The translations under genes were made by a program, and so were the position numbers. The notes beneath the pieces are model-generated. The model was not told where the DNA came from. It made no database searches and saw only the letters and a program-made list of their open reading frames with translations. Positions 8,537 through 14,888 of a DNA stretch of 35,016 nucleotides are shown here, piece by piece (the first letter of the stretch is position 1; the number at the start of each line of letters is the position of its first letter). Origin of the DNA: Saprospiraceae bacterium (GTDB lineage: Bacteria > Bacteroidota > Bacteroidia > Chitinophagales > Saprospiraceae). The stretch covers positions 55,291-90,306 of the forward strand of contig JAKVCU010000058.1 of NCBI GenBank assembly GCA_022448955.1. The letters are read 5' to 3'.

Positions 8537-9142
8537 TCACATCTCCTCTGGATCAGGAATCTCGGCTCTAGTTAACCAATTTACATTTAAGCCATGATAG
8601 ATGGCCATTTTCATACACTCAGGATCACTGCTGATATACCTCCCCAATTGTTTCATATCATCCCGAAAGTCTAGCTGATAATCTTCATGCAGCTTTTGTA
8701 AAAGTTTAATGAGTTTCATGCCCCTTTTAGCTACATAATCAGCGAAGGATCGCTTTTTAGGAAAGGTAAATGCCTTAAGTTGTTGATGTAATAGCTCAAA
8801 ACTATAGTTTAGCATCAAGAAATTGAGTTCAATTTCCCCATATTTATCTTTAGTTACCTTAAGGTGCCGATTGATTAATCCACTTATACTTCTCAAATCC
8901 AATAATAAGTAACCTGGTGAATAGAAGGTTTCATCTGCGTATTCAATATTCTTTCGAATGGTTTGAGCCAATTCCTCTCTTTTTTCTTCTACACTTGTAT
9001 CACTTTCCAATAATCGAAAAGTTAACTGCTTTACCAGAATCTCCTCTTTGGCTAATAGCCTAAATAAAAGCTTATCCTTTTCTTTTCCAGACAAGATCGA
9101 AATTGCTTTCTTAAATTCCTCCGTTAATTTTATTCTCGCCAC
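8537..9142 (-). CDS. Conserved Bacteroidota protein of unknown function
   Basis: 201 residues, mostly alpha-helical and rich in Lys and Glu, with no signal peptide or membrane segment. It opens MARIKLTEEFKKAISILSGKEKDKLLFRLLAKEEILVKQLTFRLL and later has YSPGYLLLDLRSISGLINRHLKVTKDKYGEIELNFLMLNYSFELL. I recognise this as a family widespread in Bacteroidota without a known role. The start has many charged residues and lies 217 nt from the divergent serine-biosynthesis gene. A direct repeat of 13 nt (CACAAAATCACAT) occurs at and just past the end of the gene, at about 8498 and 8529. No function is proposed. Confidence 0.75.
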   Translation of the reverse strand: MARIKLTEEFKKAISILSGKEKDKLLFRLLAKEEILVKQLTFRLLESDTSVEEKREELAQTIRKNIEYADETFYSPGYLLLDLRSISGLINRHLKVTKDKYGEIELNFLMLNYSFELLHQQLKAFTFPKKRSFADYVAKRGMKLIKLLQKLHEDYQLDFRDDMKQLGRYISSDPECMKMAIYHGLNVNWLTRAEIPDPEEM

Positions 9143-9343
9143 TTTTTTCCCGTAAGGTAATAAGTAGAAATATAATAATCAATTAAAAGGAATATCATCC
9201 ACTTCTCTCATTCCATCCAAACGTATTTAACTGTTTGTTGGGCTGTATCTCAAAAGTAGGCTACCACCATTAGAGATCGGAAAAAAGAATACGAAAAGTA
9301 AAAGCTAACAAAAAAATAATATGACTTTTTGAGGTGCAAAGTC

Positions 9344-9351
9344 TATTTTTG
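9344..9351 (+). promoter_or_regulatory. -7 promoter box for the PGDH fusion
   Basis: TATTTTTG matches the Bacteroidota -7 consensus TAnnTTTG and lies 8 nt before the ATG at 9360. Transcription would start only a few bases before the start codon, implying a very short or absent leader. No -33 TTTG is seen at the usual spacing. Confidence 0.45.
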
Positions 9352-9359
9352 CCCCAATT

Positions 9360-11249
9360 ATGAAGCAGCCATATTTTATCATTGATTTTGATAGCACCTT
9401 CACTAAGGTAGAAGCCTTAGATTTACTGTGCGAGATTGTTTTGGAGGATGCTCCAAATAAAAACGAAGTACTTGCTGAAATACAAGACATTACCAACCGT
9501 GGAATGGAAGGTGAGCTGGATTTCAGGATGTCATTAGACTTACGTCTAAACTTATTAAAGCCTCACAAAAAGGATATTGCCATTCTTTCTGAACGATTGA
9601 AAGCGATGGTCTCCGAGTCTTTCCAACGTAATATCGATCATATCGCTTCTCAAAAAGATCGGGTATATGTCGTATCAAATGGATTTAAAGACTTTATTAT
9701 TCCTGTGGTGGAAAACTATGGTTTAAAAGGAGAGCATGTTTATGCCAATGAATTTTTGTATAATGAAGAAGGTTGGGTAACTGGATTCAACAAAGAAATC
9801 CCCCTTTCTGAAAGTGGTGGAAAACCAAAGGTTATCCGCGACTTAGATTTAAGTGGTGATATTTATGTAATCGGAGACGGTTACAACGATTTCGAAATAA
9901 GAAAAGCAGGATACGCAAATAAATTTTATTTATTTACAGAGAACGTAGAAAGAGCGAAGGTCATGCCAAATGCAGATCATATTGCACCTACGGTCGATGA
10001 AATTTTATATGAACTAAAAATGAGTAGAGCATTATCTTATCCTAAGAACCGGATTAATGTCCTGTTGTTAGAGGGTGTCCATCCAGATGCAGTTGAACTA
10101 TTCAAAGAAGAAGGTTATAATGTCGAATACTTAAAAACAGCACTTACAGAGGAAGAGCTGTGCAAAAAAATAAAAGATGTTAATATCATCGGTATTCGTT
10201 CTAAAACCCATATTACTGAAAAGGTGATTGCTAGTGCCAAGCGCTTAATCTGTATCGGTGCATTCTGTATTGGCACCAATCAAATAGACTTAGAAGCATG
10301 TAGTAAAAAAGGCGTAACAGTATTCAATGCTCCATATATGAATACTCGTTCTGTGGTAGAATTGGCCATTGCCGAAATTATCATGCTAGTACGTAATTTG
10401 CCTGATAAGTCCAGAGCTATGCATAATGGTGTTTGGCAAAAATCAGCGGCTAATGCTAATGAAGTAAGGGGTAAAAAGTTAGGTATCATAGGTTATGGTA
10501 ATATCGGAACCCAGCTTTCTGTTTTAGCAGAAGCAATGGGATTAGACGTATACTACTATGACCTCGTAGATAGAATGCCATTGGGTAATGCTACAAAATG
10601 CAATAGCTTGAATGAGCTATTAAACAAAGTAGACGTAGTTTCTCTACATGTAGATGGCCGCCCAGAAAACGAGGATATATTTGGTAAAGCACAGTTTGAT
10701 CAAATGAAAGAAAACTCCATTTTGATCAACTTAGGTAGAGGGAAAGTCGTAAACATTGCTGATCTTAAAGCAGCCTTGGAATCAGGCAAATTAAAGGGTG
10801 CAGCAGTAGATGTATTCCCTAAAGAGCCTAAGAGCAATGACGAGCCTTTTGAATCTGAATTAATGGGCTTAAACAATGTAATCCTTACGCCACATATCGG
10901 TGGTAGCACACAGGAGGCACAAAAAAATATCGGCAACTTCGTTCCAAATAAAATCATTCAGTACATTAATACGGGTGGTACGTTTGGAAGTGTAAATATG
11001 CCAAATGTCCAATTGGCACCTGTACAAAACGCTCACCGTTTGCTTCATATTCACCGCAATGTACCTAATGTACTAGCGCAAATTAATAGCATTCTAGCTG
11101 ATGAAAACATGAATATCACTGGCCAGCACCTTAAGACAAATGAGGAGCTAGGTTACGTAATTACAGATATCAATAAAGAATACAGCCAAGGCCTTATTGA
11201 TAAAATGAGAGATATTGAAGGTACCATTTGGATGCGGGTCTTGTATTAA
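9360..11249 (+). CDS. serA: Fused phosphoserine-phosphatase-type HAD / D-3-phosphoglycerate dehydrogenase / ACT protein
   Basis: 629 residues in three parts. Residues 1-220 are a HAD-IB phosphatase: the nucleophile motif DFDST has Asp9 and Asp11, and GDGYNDFEIRKAGY is the metal-binding motif near 175. Residues about 235-535 are a D-3-phosphoglycerate dehydrogenase: GIRSKTHIT, the NAD motif GIIGYGNIGTQ, the catalytic Arg in NLGRGKVV, Glu in DVFPKEP and His in LTPHIGGST. The final about 70 residues form an ACT domain (VLAQINSILADENMNITGQ), which in SerA binds serine for feedback control. One chain would thus hold the first (3-phosphoglycerate oxidation) and last (phosphoserine dephosphorylation) steps of serine synthesis. 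The HAD's exact substrate is inferred from the family. The normal PGDH is about 400 residues; the extra length is the HAD domain. Confidence 0.92.
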   Translation: MKQPYFIIDFDSTFTKVEALDLLCEIVLEDAPNKNEVLAEIQDITNRGMEGELDFRMSLDLRLNLLKPHKKDIAILSERLKAMVSESFQRNIDHIASQKDRVYVVSNGFKDFIIPVVENYGLKGEHVYANEFLYNEEGWVTGFNKEIPLSESGGKPKVIRDLDLSGDIYVIGDGYNDFEIRKAGYANKFYLFTENVERAKVMPNADHIAPTVDEILYELKMSRALSYPKNRINVLLLEGVHPDAVELFKEEGYNVEYLKTALTEEELCKKIKDVNIIGIRSKTHITEKVIASAKRLICIGAFCIGTNQIDLEACSKKGVTVFNAPYMNTRSVVELAIAEIIMLVRNLPDKSRAMHNGVWQKSAANANEVRGKKLGIIGYGNIGTQLSVLAEAMGLDVYYYDLVDRMPLGNATKCNSLNELLNKVDVVSLHVDGRPENEDIFGKAQFDQMKENSILINLGRGKVVNIADLKAALESGKLKGAAVDVFPKEPKSNDEPFESELMGLNNVILTPHIGGSTQEAQKNIGNFVPNKIIQYINTGGTFGSVNMPNVQLAPVQNAHRLLHIHRNVPNVLAQINSILADENMNITGQHLKTNEELGYVITDINKEYSQGLIDKMRDIEGTIWMRVLY

Positions 11250-11258
11250 TAATTAAGC

Positions 11259-11266
11259 TATCTTTG
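11259..11266 (+). promoter_or_regulatory. -7 promoter box for the acyltransferase gene
   Basis: TATCTTTG matches TAnnTTTG exactly and lies 16 nt before the ATG at 11283, inside the short spacer after serA. The acyltransferase may therefore have its own promoter besides read-through. A -33 TTG at the ideal 19-21 nt spacing is not present. Confidence 0.45.
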
Positions 11267-11282
11267 TGCAAAATAGATCTAA

Positions 11283-12182
11283 ATGAGTAAAGTTTTTTAT
11301 TACTTAATTATCAAGCCACTTTCTCACGTACCATTACCTATACTCTATCTCTTATCAGATGTGGTATTCCTACTACTATATAGATTAGTTGGATATCGGA
11401 CAAAAGTGGTTCGAACGAATATGCGTAACTCCTTCCCTGATAAAAGTGAAGCAGAAATTACAGTATTAATGGTTGCATTTTATAAACACTTCTGTGATCT
11501 GATTGTGGAGGGTATTCGTGTCTTTAGTATGCCTAAAGATGAAATTATCAGAAGATTCAAAATATTGAATCCAGAACTCATCGATCAATTTTATGAACAG
11601 GGCAAAGGGGTGGCTATGATTGCAGGCCACTACAATAACTGGGAAATGGCTGTCGTAGCCTTTGACTTACAGGTAAAGCACAAAACGCTAGGTATATACG
11701 CTCCTCTAAAAGATACCTTCATGGATGAACAGGTGCGTAAGTCTAGAGGTAAATATGGCGTAGAACTACTTTCGAGAAAAAAAGTACGTTCTTTCTTCGA
11801 AAAGGAAAATCTTTCTGATAAGGCCATCATTTTTGCCAATGATCAAGCTCCATCTAATCCGAAAAAATCGTACTGGATGGACTTCCTAAATCAGGATACG
11901 CCTGTATTTTTTGGCCCTGAAAAATATACAAAGGAAAAAGATTTAATTCCTGTTTTTGCATGGATTAAAAAAGTAAAACGCGGTCATTATGAGACCACTT
12001 TAGAAGTCATTTCAAATGATCCAAAGCATACAGAGCATGGCTTTATCACGGAAAGCCATACCAGAATGTTAGAGGAAGAAATACGCTCCGCACCTGAATT
12101 CTGGCTTTGGACGCACAGAAGATGGAAAAGAAAAAGAGAAGAAGGAAGAGAAGTCCAAAAAACAGAACAGGGTATTCAATAA
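11283..12182 (+). CDS. Lysophospholipid / lipid A acyltransferase (LpxL/HtrB family)
   Basis: 299 residues. An N-terminal hydrophobic helix (LSHVPLPILYLLSDVVFLLLYRLVGY) anchors it to the inner membrane. GHYNNWEMA at about residue 117 is the H-x4-E/D catalytic motif of the LpxL/LpxM lauroyl/myristoyl acyltransferases. The segments APLKDTFMDEQVRKSRGKYG and FANDQAPSNPKKSYWMDFLNQDTPVFFGPEKY are typical later blocks of the family. LWTHRRWKRKRE near the C-terminus is also a family hallmark. It transfers a secondary acyl chain to lipid A, or an acyl chain to an ornithine- or phospho-type lipid; Bacteroidota have both kinds. It follows serA by 33 nt and ends next to a shared terminator hairpin. Confidence 0.9.
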   Translation: MSKVFYYLIIKPLSHVPLPILYLLSDVVFLLLYRLVGYRTKVVRTNMRNSFPDKSEAEITVLMVAFYKHFCDLIVEGIRVFSMPKDEIIRRFKILNPELIDQFYEQGKGVAMIAGHYNNWEMAVVAFDLQVKHKTLGIYAPLKDTFMDEQVRKSRGKYGVELLSRKKVRSFFEKENLSDKAIIFANDQAPSNPKKSYWMDFLNQDTPVFFGPEKYTKEKDLIPVFAWIKKVKRGHYETTLEVISNDPKHTEHGFITESHTRMLEEEIRSAPEFWLWTHRRWKRKREEGREVQKTEQGIQ

Positions 12183-12188
12183 AAAAGC

Positions 12189-12217
12189 ATCCCGTGAAGC
12201 AGATAGCTTCACGGGAT
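12189..12217 (-). terminator. Terminator hairpin between convergent genes
   Basis: ATCCCGTGAAGC (12189-12200) and GCTTCACGGGAT (12206-12217) form a perfect 12-bp stem with a 5-nt loop. On the minus strand it is followed by GCTTTTTTATT, so it terminates the PcfJ-like gene. On the plus strand there is no T run, but the stem may also protect the acyltransferase mRNA end. Confidence 0.85.
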
Positions 12218-12220
12218 AGA

Positions 12221-13834
12221 TTATAGGATCAAATTCTCTCTACGGGCCCAAATTCTCATAACTTCGGCATATTCCATTTCTGGACGACTATTGAATCGAC
12301 CCGCAGCTTGAACAATGGATCTATTCCGAATTTCTATGGTAACATAGCTCTTCCAACGACCATCCCTCAACGCTCTTAAAGACCAGATACTAGTTGCTCC
12401 ACTCACACATTGATGTACATAGCTTCCTACACAATGTCCCATCGCTGCTCCTTCATTATTCAAATCATCGGCATTACACAACTCTTGGATAAGATAGGAA
12501 GTATCTCTCCACCTATATTCTAATCGGTCAATAGTAGGATGAGGGTCCCAATTTGTACACTTTTTCTTTCGATTATACACTATTCGGGCTCTTCTCTGCG
12601 CGTTTGCTCTGATTCGTCCTTCGTAATCTCGAGTATCACCGAGCAGTTGAGCGACCGTTTTTTTCCGAATACTAAACTTTTTAATGTCCCTTAATCCATG
12701 AGCGAGGTATCCAACTAAGGAACGAGCATCTTCCGCTCCCAAGTTTTCAAAATCATCTGTATTCAATTTTTGAATGACAGGATTCCACTTTTCAAGCTCT
12801 TTTTTTAGTTGTGCCGAGCCAGAATAATGTCTGATATAGTTCTGCAACAAATAGTTAAGTTGAGCTCCTCGACTCAATGATTGTGTATAAAGATAGAGGT
12901 ACATATCCATACCCATAGCTTGGAAATTGTAAGGAAGATTTACAAAAACCTTTGCCATTCGACGCGTATAAGGCCTATAATCTGGGGCATTTCGAATACT
13001 ACCTCCAGTTGCTAGATGAAAAAAACCTGGACTATTAAATTCATAGAATTTTTCATTTTTAGCATAACTCAATCCATTATTCCACAACAAATAATTAGGC
13101 ACATATTGGATAATAGTCTCAAAAGGTGTTTGATAGTATTCTTCTACCAATTTGATGTCTCCTAAACTTTGTTTTTGGTGTGCTTCCCACACTAAATACC
13201 AAGTCAATATTTTCGATAGATGTTGGTAAAGCACTGCTTTCGCTAAATCTTCAGCAAAAGTTTGTACAAAGCAAGGGACGATATCCTTAATAAATGTAGA
13301 TAAGTACTTTGCAGTATCTTTTTCCACTTGTTTTGGCAAAATGATACATAGCAAATCAAGTCCCAATAACCAATCTTCTCTTTGTAGCTGTGTAAAGTAC
13401 TCACTAGTAAATTTAATGATGGTAGCCATCTTTCTAGTATAAACTACTGGCAAGTCTTCCAATCTTGCGGCATCTATATGATCTAACAATCGTATACGCA
13501 AGAGTTGTTGGAGCATTGCAATAGAAATATCTTGGCTACAAATCTGAAGAAAGATTTTCTGTGCAATTTGGCCTTTCGGCAAATGCAATTCGTCTCTTAG
13601 TATTTCATCAAAAAAAGAGAATAGTACGTTTCTTGATTCCGTTAGTAATAGTTCAAAAGGACTATTATTGGCTTCCTCATAATTGTACAATTCTTTTAAG
13701 AATGGATACAAAGAAGGCTTGCACAATGCACGCATCCGCGCATCATCTTGAAGTGCAACCAATTCTTTTTCAAAGGAATAAGAACTGGCTACGCCCAAAT
13801 CAATTTTCTTTTTTGAGAAAAAAGCCGACATCAT
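12221..13834 (-). CDS. PcfJ-domain protein, divergent from the Y-RNA/TROVE locus
   Basis: 537 residues with no signal peptide or membrane helix. The N-terminal about 330 residues are helical and unrecognised. The C-terminal part matches PcfJ-like proteins: NADDLNNEGAAMGHCVGSYVHQCVSGATSIWSLR, with conserved His and Cys residues, then SYVTIEIRNRSIVQAAGRFNSRP. PcfJ was first named on the conjugative plasmid pCF10, but chromosomal copies occur in Bacteroidota; the biochemical role is unknown. There is no PcfK partner or conjugation gene here. It is transcribed away from three Y-RNA-like RNAs and the Ro60 homologue with only noncoding sequence between. A role in the same RNA-protein system is a hypothesis from position only. 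It ends at a strong terminator. Confidence 0.75.
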   Translation of the reverse strand: MMSAFFSKKKIDLGVASSYSFEKELVALQDDARMRALCKPSLYPFLKELYNYEEANNSPFELLLTESRNVLFSFFDEILRDELHLPKGQIAQKIFLQICSQDISIAMLQQLLRIRLLDHIDAARLEDLPVVYTRKMATIIKFTSEYFTQLQREDWLLGLDLLCIILPKQVEKDTAKYLSTFIKDIVPCFVQTFAEDLAKAVLYQHLSKILTWYLVWEAHQKQSLGDIKLVEEYYQTPFETIIQYVPNYLLWNNGLSYAKNEKFYEFNSPGFFHLATGGSIRNAPDYRPYTRRMAKVFVNLPYNFQAMGMDMYLYLYTQSLSRGAQLNYLLQNYIRHYSGSAQLKKELEKWNPVIQKLNTDDFENLGAEDARSLVGYLAHGLRDIKKFSIRKKTVAQLLGDTRDYEGRIRANAQRRARIVYNRKKKCTNWDPHPTIDRLEYRWRDTSYLIQELCNADDLNNEGAAMGHCVGSYVHQCVSGATSIWSLRALRDGRWKSYVTIEIRNRSIVQAAGRFNSRPEMEYAEVMRIWARRENLIL

Positions 13835-14139
13835 AAAAAACTCCTATTGGTTTGATTCATGGATGCTTACAATAATATGGAAAGATTAGTTTCCCAAAAT
13901 GAAAAGATTTAAAATTTGACAAAGTTGGGGAACTCTAAAGGTATTCTTTTAGCTTATGAAAGCTAATTTCTTTTAAGAAGGGCTCAACTATTCGTTATTT
14001 CATATATTATGAGGTTTCTATTTATCGCAATTGAAAAGCCATTACATGCTTAACAGACGAGCCTTTTGCAGCAACAAAAATGAAGAACTAAAAATATTTT
14101 TCTGCCCCACGGAACTAAAAGTTATTCAAATCAGTTCTG

Positions 14140-14251
14140 CTTATTGAAATTACTAAATGGGTAATCAAGCTCTCTAGGGAGAGCGCCCTGTTGAAACCAG
14201 GGAGGGCCGCGTTCGAATCCGGGGTTACCACTAATTTTCTCTATCAATAAG
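14140..14251 (+). ncRNA. Structured RNA candidate enclosing the tRNA-Phe-like unit (RNA 0)
   Basis: CTTATTGA (14140-14147) pairs perfectly with TCAATAAG (14244-14251), closing a unit that contains the tRNA-like sequence. The 3' part holds CTAATTTTCTC (14231-14241), an 11-nt block identical to one in the 3' arm of RNA B (14691-14701). The other shared 5' block (GGCAGT...TACTTCG) is absent. It may be a diverged member of the Y-RNA-like set, or a tRNA precursor with a paired leader and trailer. Confidence 0.45.
14160..14230 (+). tRNA. Degenerate tRNA-Phe-like sequence (anticodon GAA)
   Basis: A non-permuted cloverleaf can be drawn. The acceptor is GGTAATC (14160-14166) with GGTTACC (14223-14229), 7 bp including one G-U. 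The D arm is GCTC/GAGC with loop TCTAGGGA. The anticodon arm is CCCTG/CAGGG with loop TTGAAAC, giving anticodon GAA (Phe). The T loop TTCGAAT is canonical, but the T stem is only 4 bp long with two internal mismatches. Position 8 is A instead of U and position 14 is U instead of A, so tertiary contacts are lost. No CCA is encoded. It may be a weak or non-translational tRNA, or a tRNA-derived decoy in the Y-RNA cluster. A standard tRNA-Phe elsewhere in the genome would support the latter. Confidence 0.45.
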
Positions 14252-14340
14252 TATATCTAACCCTCTCTTCTCAGCACTTTGAGAACTGATATTGGTGTGC
14301 TTATTTTAAAGGAATTTGAAAAAAATATCAACTATTTATT

Positions 14341-14366
14341 AGTGCGCAAAAAGACTGCGCAGCACT
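14341..14366. promoter_or_regulatory. Dyad (possible operator) upstream of the Y-RNA array
   Basis: AGTGCGCA (14341-14348) and TGCGCAGCACT (14356-14366) can pair: AGTGC with GCACT, plus two copies of the self-complementary hexamer TGCGCA. The dyad lies just upstream of the -7 box at 14372, where a repressor or activator would bind. It is the most GC-rich symmetric element in the spacer. Confidence 0.4.
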
Positions 14367-14371
14367 ACTAT

Positions 14372-14379
14372 TATCTTTG
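14372..14379 (+). promoter_or_regulatory. -7 box of the Y-RNA array
   Basis: TATCTTTG is an exact TAnnTTTG match on the plus strand, about 33 nt before the terminal helix of RNA A. No comparable exact box was found before RNA B or C, so the three RNAs and perhaps TROVE may be made as one precursor and cut apart. Confidence 0.5.
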
Positions 14380-14411
14380 AATTGTCAAAAGCGACAAAGA
14401 GATTTGAAAAT

Positions 14412-14550
14412 ATCTATGGCAGTAAGGAAAGCAGCTACTTCGTAACGGAACCAGAAGTATGGGTGCAAGTCCCATCAAGGTGAAAGCCTTGTAGTGAAAT
14501 TAGTTAACACGCTGGTCAGAAAATTCTGCTCCCAGTTTTTCTCCATAGAT
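14412..14550 (+). ncRNA. Y-RNA-like RNA A (divergent tRNA-like module)
   Basis: Terminal helix ATCTATGG (14412-14419) with CCATAGAT (14543-14550). Next comes the shared 5' block GGCAGTAAGG...CAGCTACTTCG, and AGCAG (14430-14434) with flanking GG pairs with the 3' arm CTGCTCC. The inner module is four-way: ACCAG (14450-14454)/CTGGT (14512-14516) as anticodon-stem equivalent; ATGGG-TGCAAGT-CCCAT (14459-14475) as T arm; CAAGG-TGAAAG-CCTTG (14476-14491) as a capped acceptor equivalent; GTG/CAC (14494-14510) as D arm. It is the same circular order as RNA B and C, but the T loop has G in place of position 55, the D loop lacks GG, and the acceptor is 5 bp. YrlA-type Y RNAs bind Ro60 through the terminal stem. 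Confidence 0.75.
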
Positions 14551-14568
14551 TTTGAAATTATATAAGAT

Positions 14569-14707
14569 TTCACGGCAGTGAAGAAAACAGTTACTTCGAC
14601 TTAGGGGTCCGGGGGTCAGTGGTTCGAATCCACTCAGGCTAGAAATAGTTCTGTAGCTCAGATGGCAGAGCACCGTAAAATAATCTGTTTCTAATTTTCT
14701 CCGTGAA
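14569..14707 (+). ncRNA. Y-RNA-like RNA B with tRNA-like module
   Basis: Terminal helix TTCACGG (14569-14575) with CCGTGAA (14701-14707). The lower stem has AGAAAACAG pairing with CTGTTTCT, with one A bulged. The tRNA-like module runs: T arm AGTGG-TTCGAAT-CCACT (14618-14634); acceptor-like stem CAGGCTA (14635-14641), GAAA tetraloop, TAGTTCTG with one bulged T; linker TA; D arm GCTC-AGATGGCA-GAGC (14656-14671) with the GG of positions 18-19. The anticodon-stem equivalent TCCGG/CCGTA pairs four of five. The T-stem-flanking C (position 48) and D-loop G15 are kept. Reading T arm before D arm with the acceptor closed by a loop is the arrangement of YrlA-family bacterial Y RNAs. Confidence 0.85.
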
Positions 14708-14718
14708 TGTTAAGAATA

Positions 14719-14858
14719 TCACGGCAGTGAGGGTAGCAGTTACTTCGTACTTTAATCCGAGAGTCGGCGGTTCGAGTCCGTCCTGGCTAGACGTAATAGT
14801 CAGTAGCTCAGATGGTAGAGCATCGGAAGAATAATTCTGTTCCTATTTTTCTCCGTGA
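14719..14858 (+). ncRNA. Y-RNA-like RNA C with near-perfect permuted tRNA module
   Basis: Terminal helix TCACGG (14719-14724) with CCGTGA (14853-14858). Lower stem AGGGTAGCAG pairs with CTGTTCCT around a 2-nt bulge. In RNA B the equivalent pairs are A-T, here G-C, so base changes are compensated. Module: anticodon-stem equivalent TCCGA (14756-14760)/TCGGA (14823-14827); variable GAGTC; T arm GGCGG-TTCGAGT-CCGTC (14766-14782); acceptor CTGGCTA/TAGTCAG, 7 bp, capped by GACGTAA; TA; D arm GCTC-AGATGGTA-GAGC (14806-14821); A26. Segment lengths equal those of a canonical tRNA opened at the anticodon, and U8, A14, G15, G18, G19, C48, T-loop bases are all present. It ends 30 nt before the TROVE start codon. 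Confidence 0.88.
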
Positions 14859-14888
14859 ATTTTTTAATCCCCCTAAAAACTTAAAGAC

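Noticed and set aside
8498-8541. Direct repeat CACAAAATCACAT as a short tandem or CRISPR-like repeat.
   Set aside because: Only two copies, one of them in the coding end of a gene; the surrounding sequence is low-complexity.
14450-14516. Riboswitch or group II intron domain suggested by GGTGCAAGTCCC in RNA A.
   Set aside because: The flanking pairing matches the other two RNAs, and no riboswitch core or intron-encoded protein is present.
14618-14671. T-arm then D-arm sequences as a pair of broken or split tRNA genes, or as a prophage att site.
   Set aside because: The same order and stem lengths occur twice (RNA B and C) inside matching terminal helices, and the acceptor strands pair with each other through a short loop. 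A random break or att duplication would not repeat this.
14719-14858. A permuted tRNA gene that is processed into a working tRNA, as known in some algae.
   Set aside because: There is no anticodon loop; the anticodon-stem equivalent opens into the Y-RNA-type lower stem. Position next to Ro60 favours a Y RNA.
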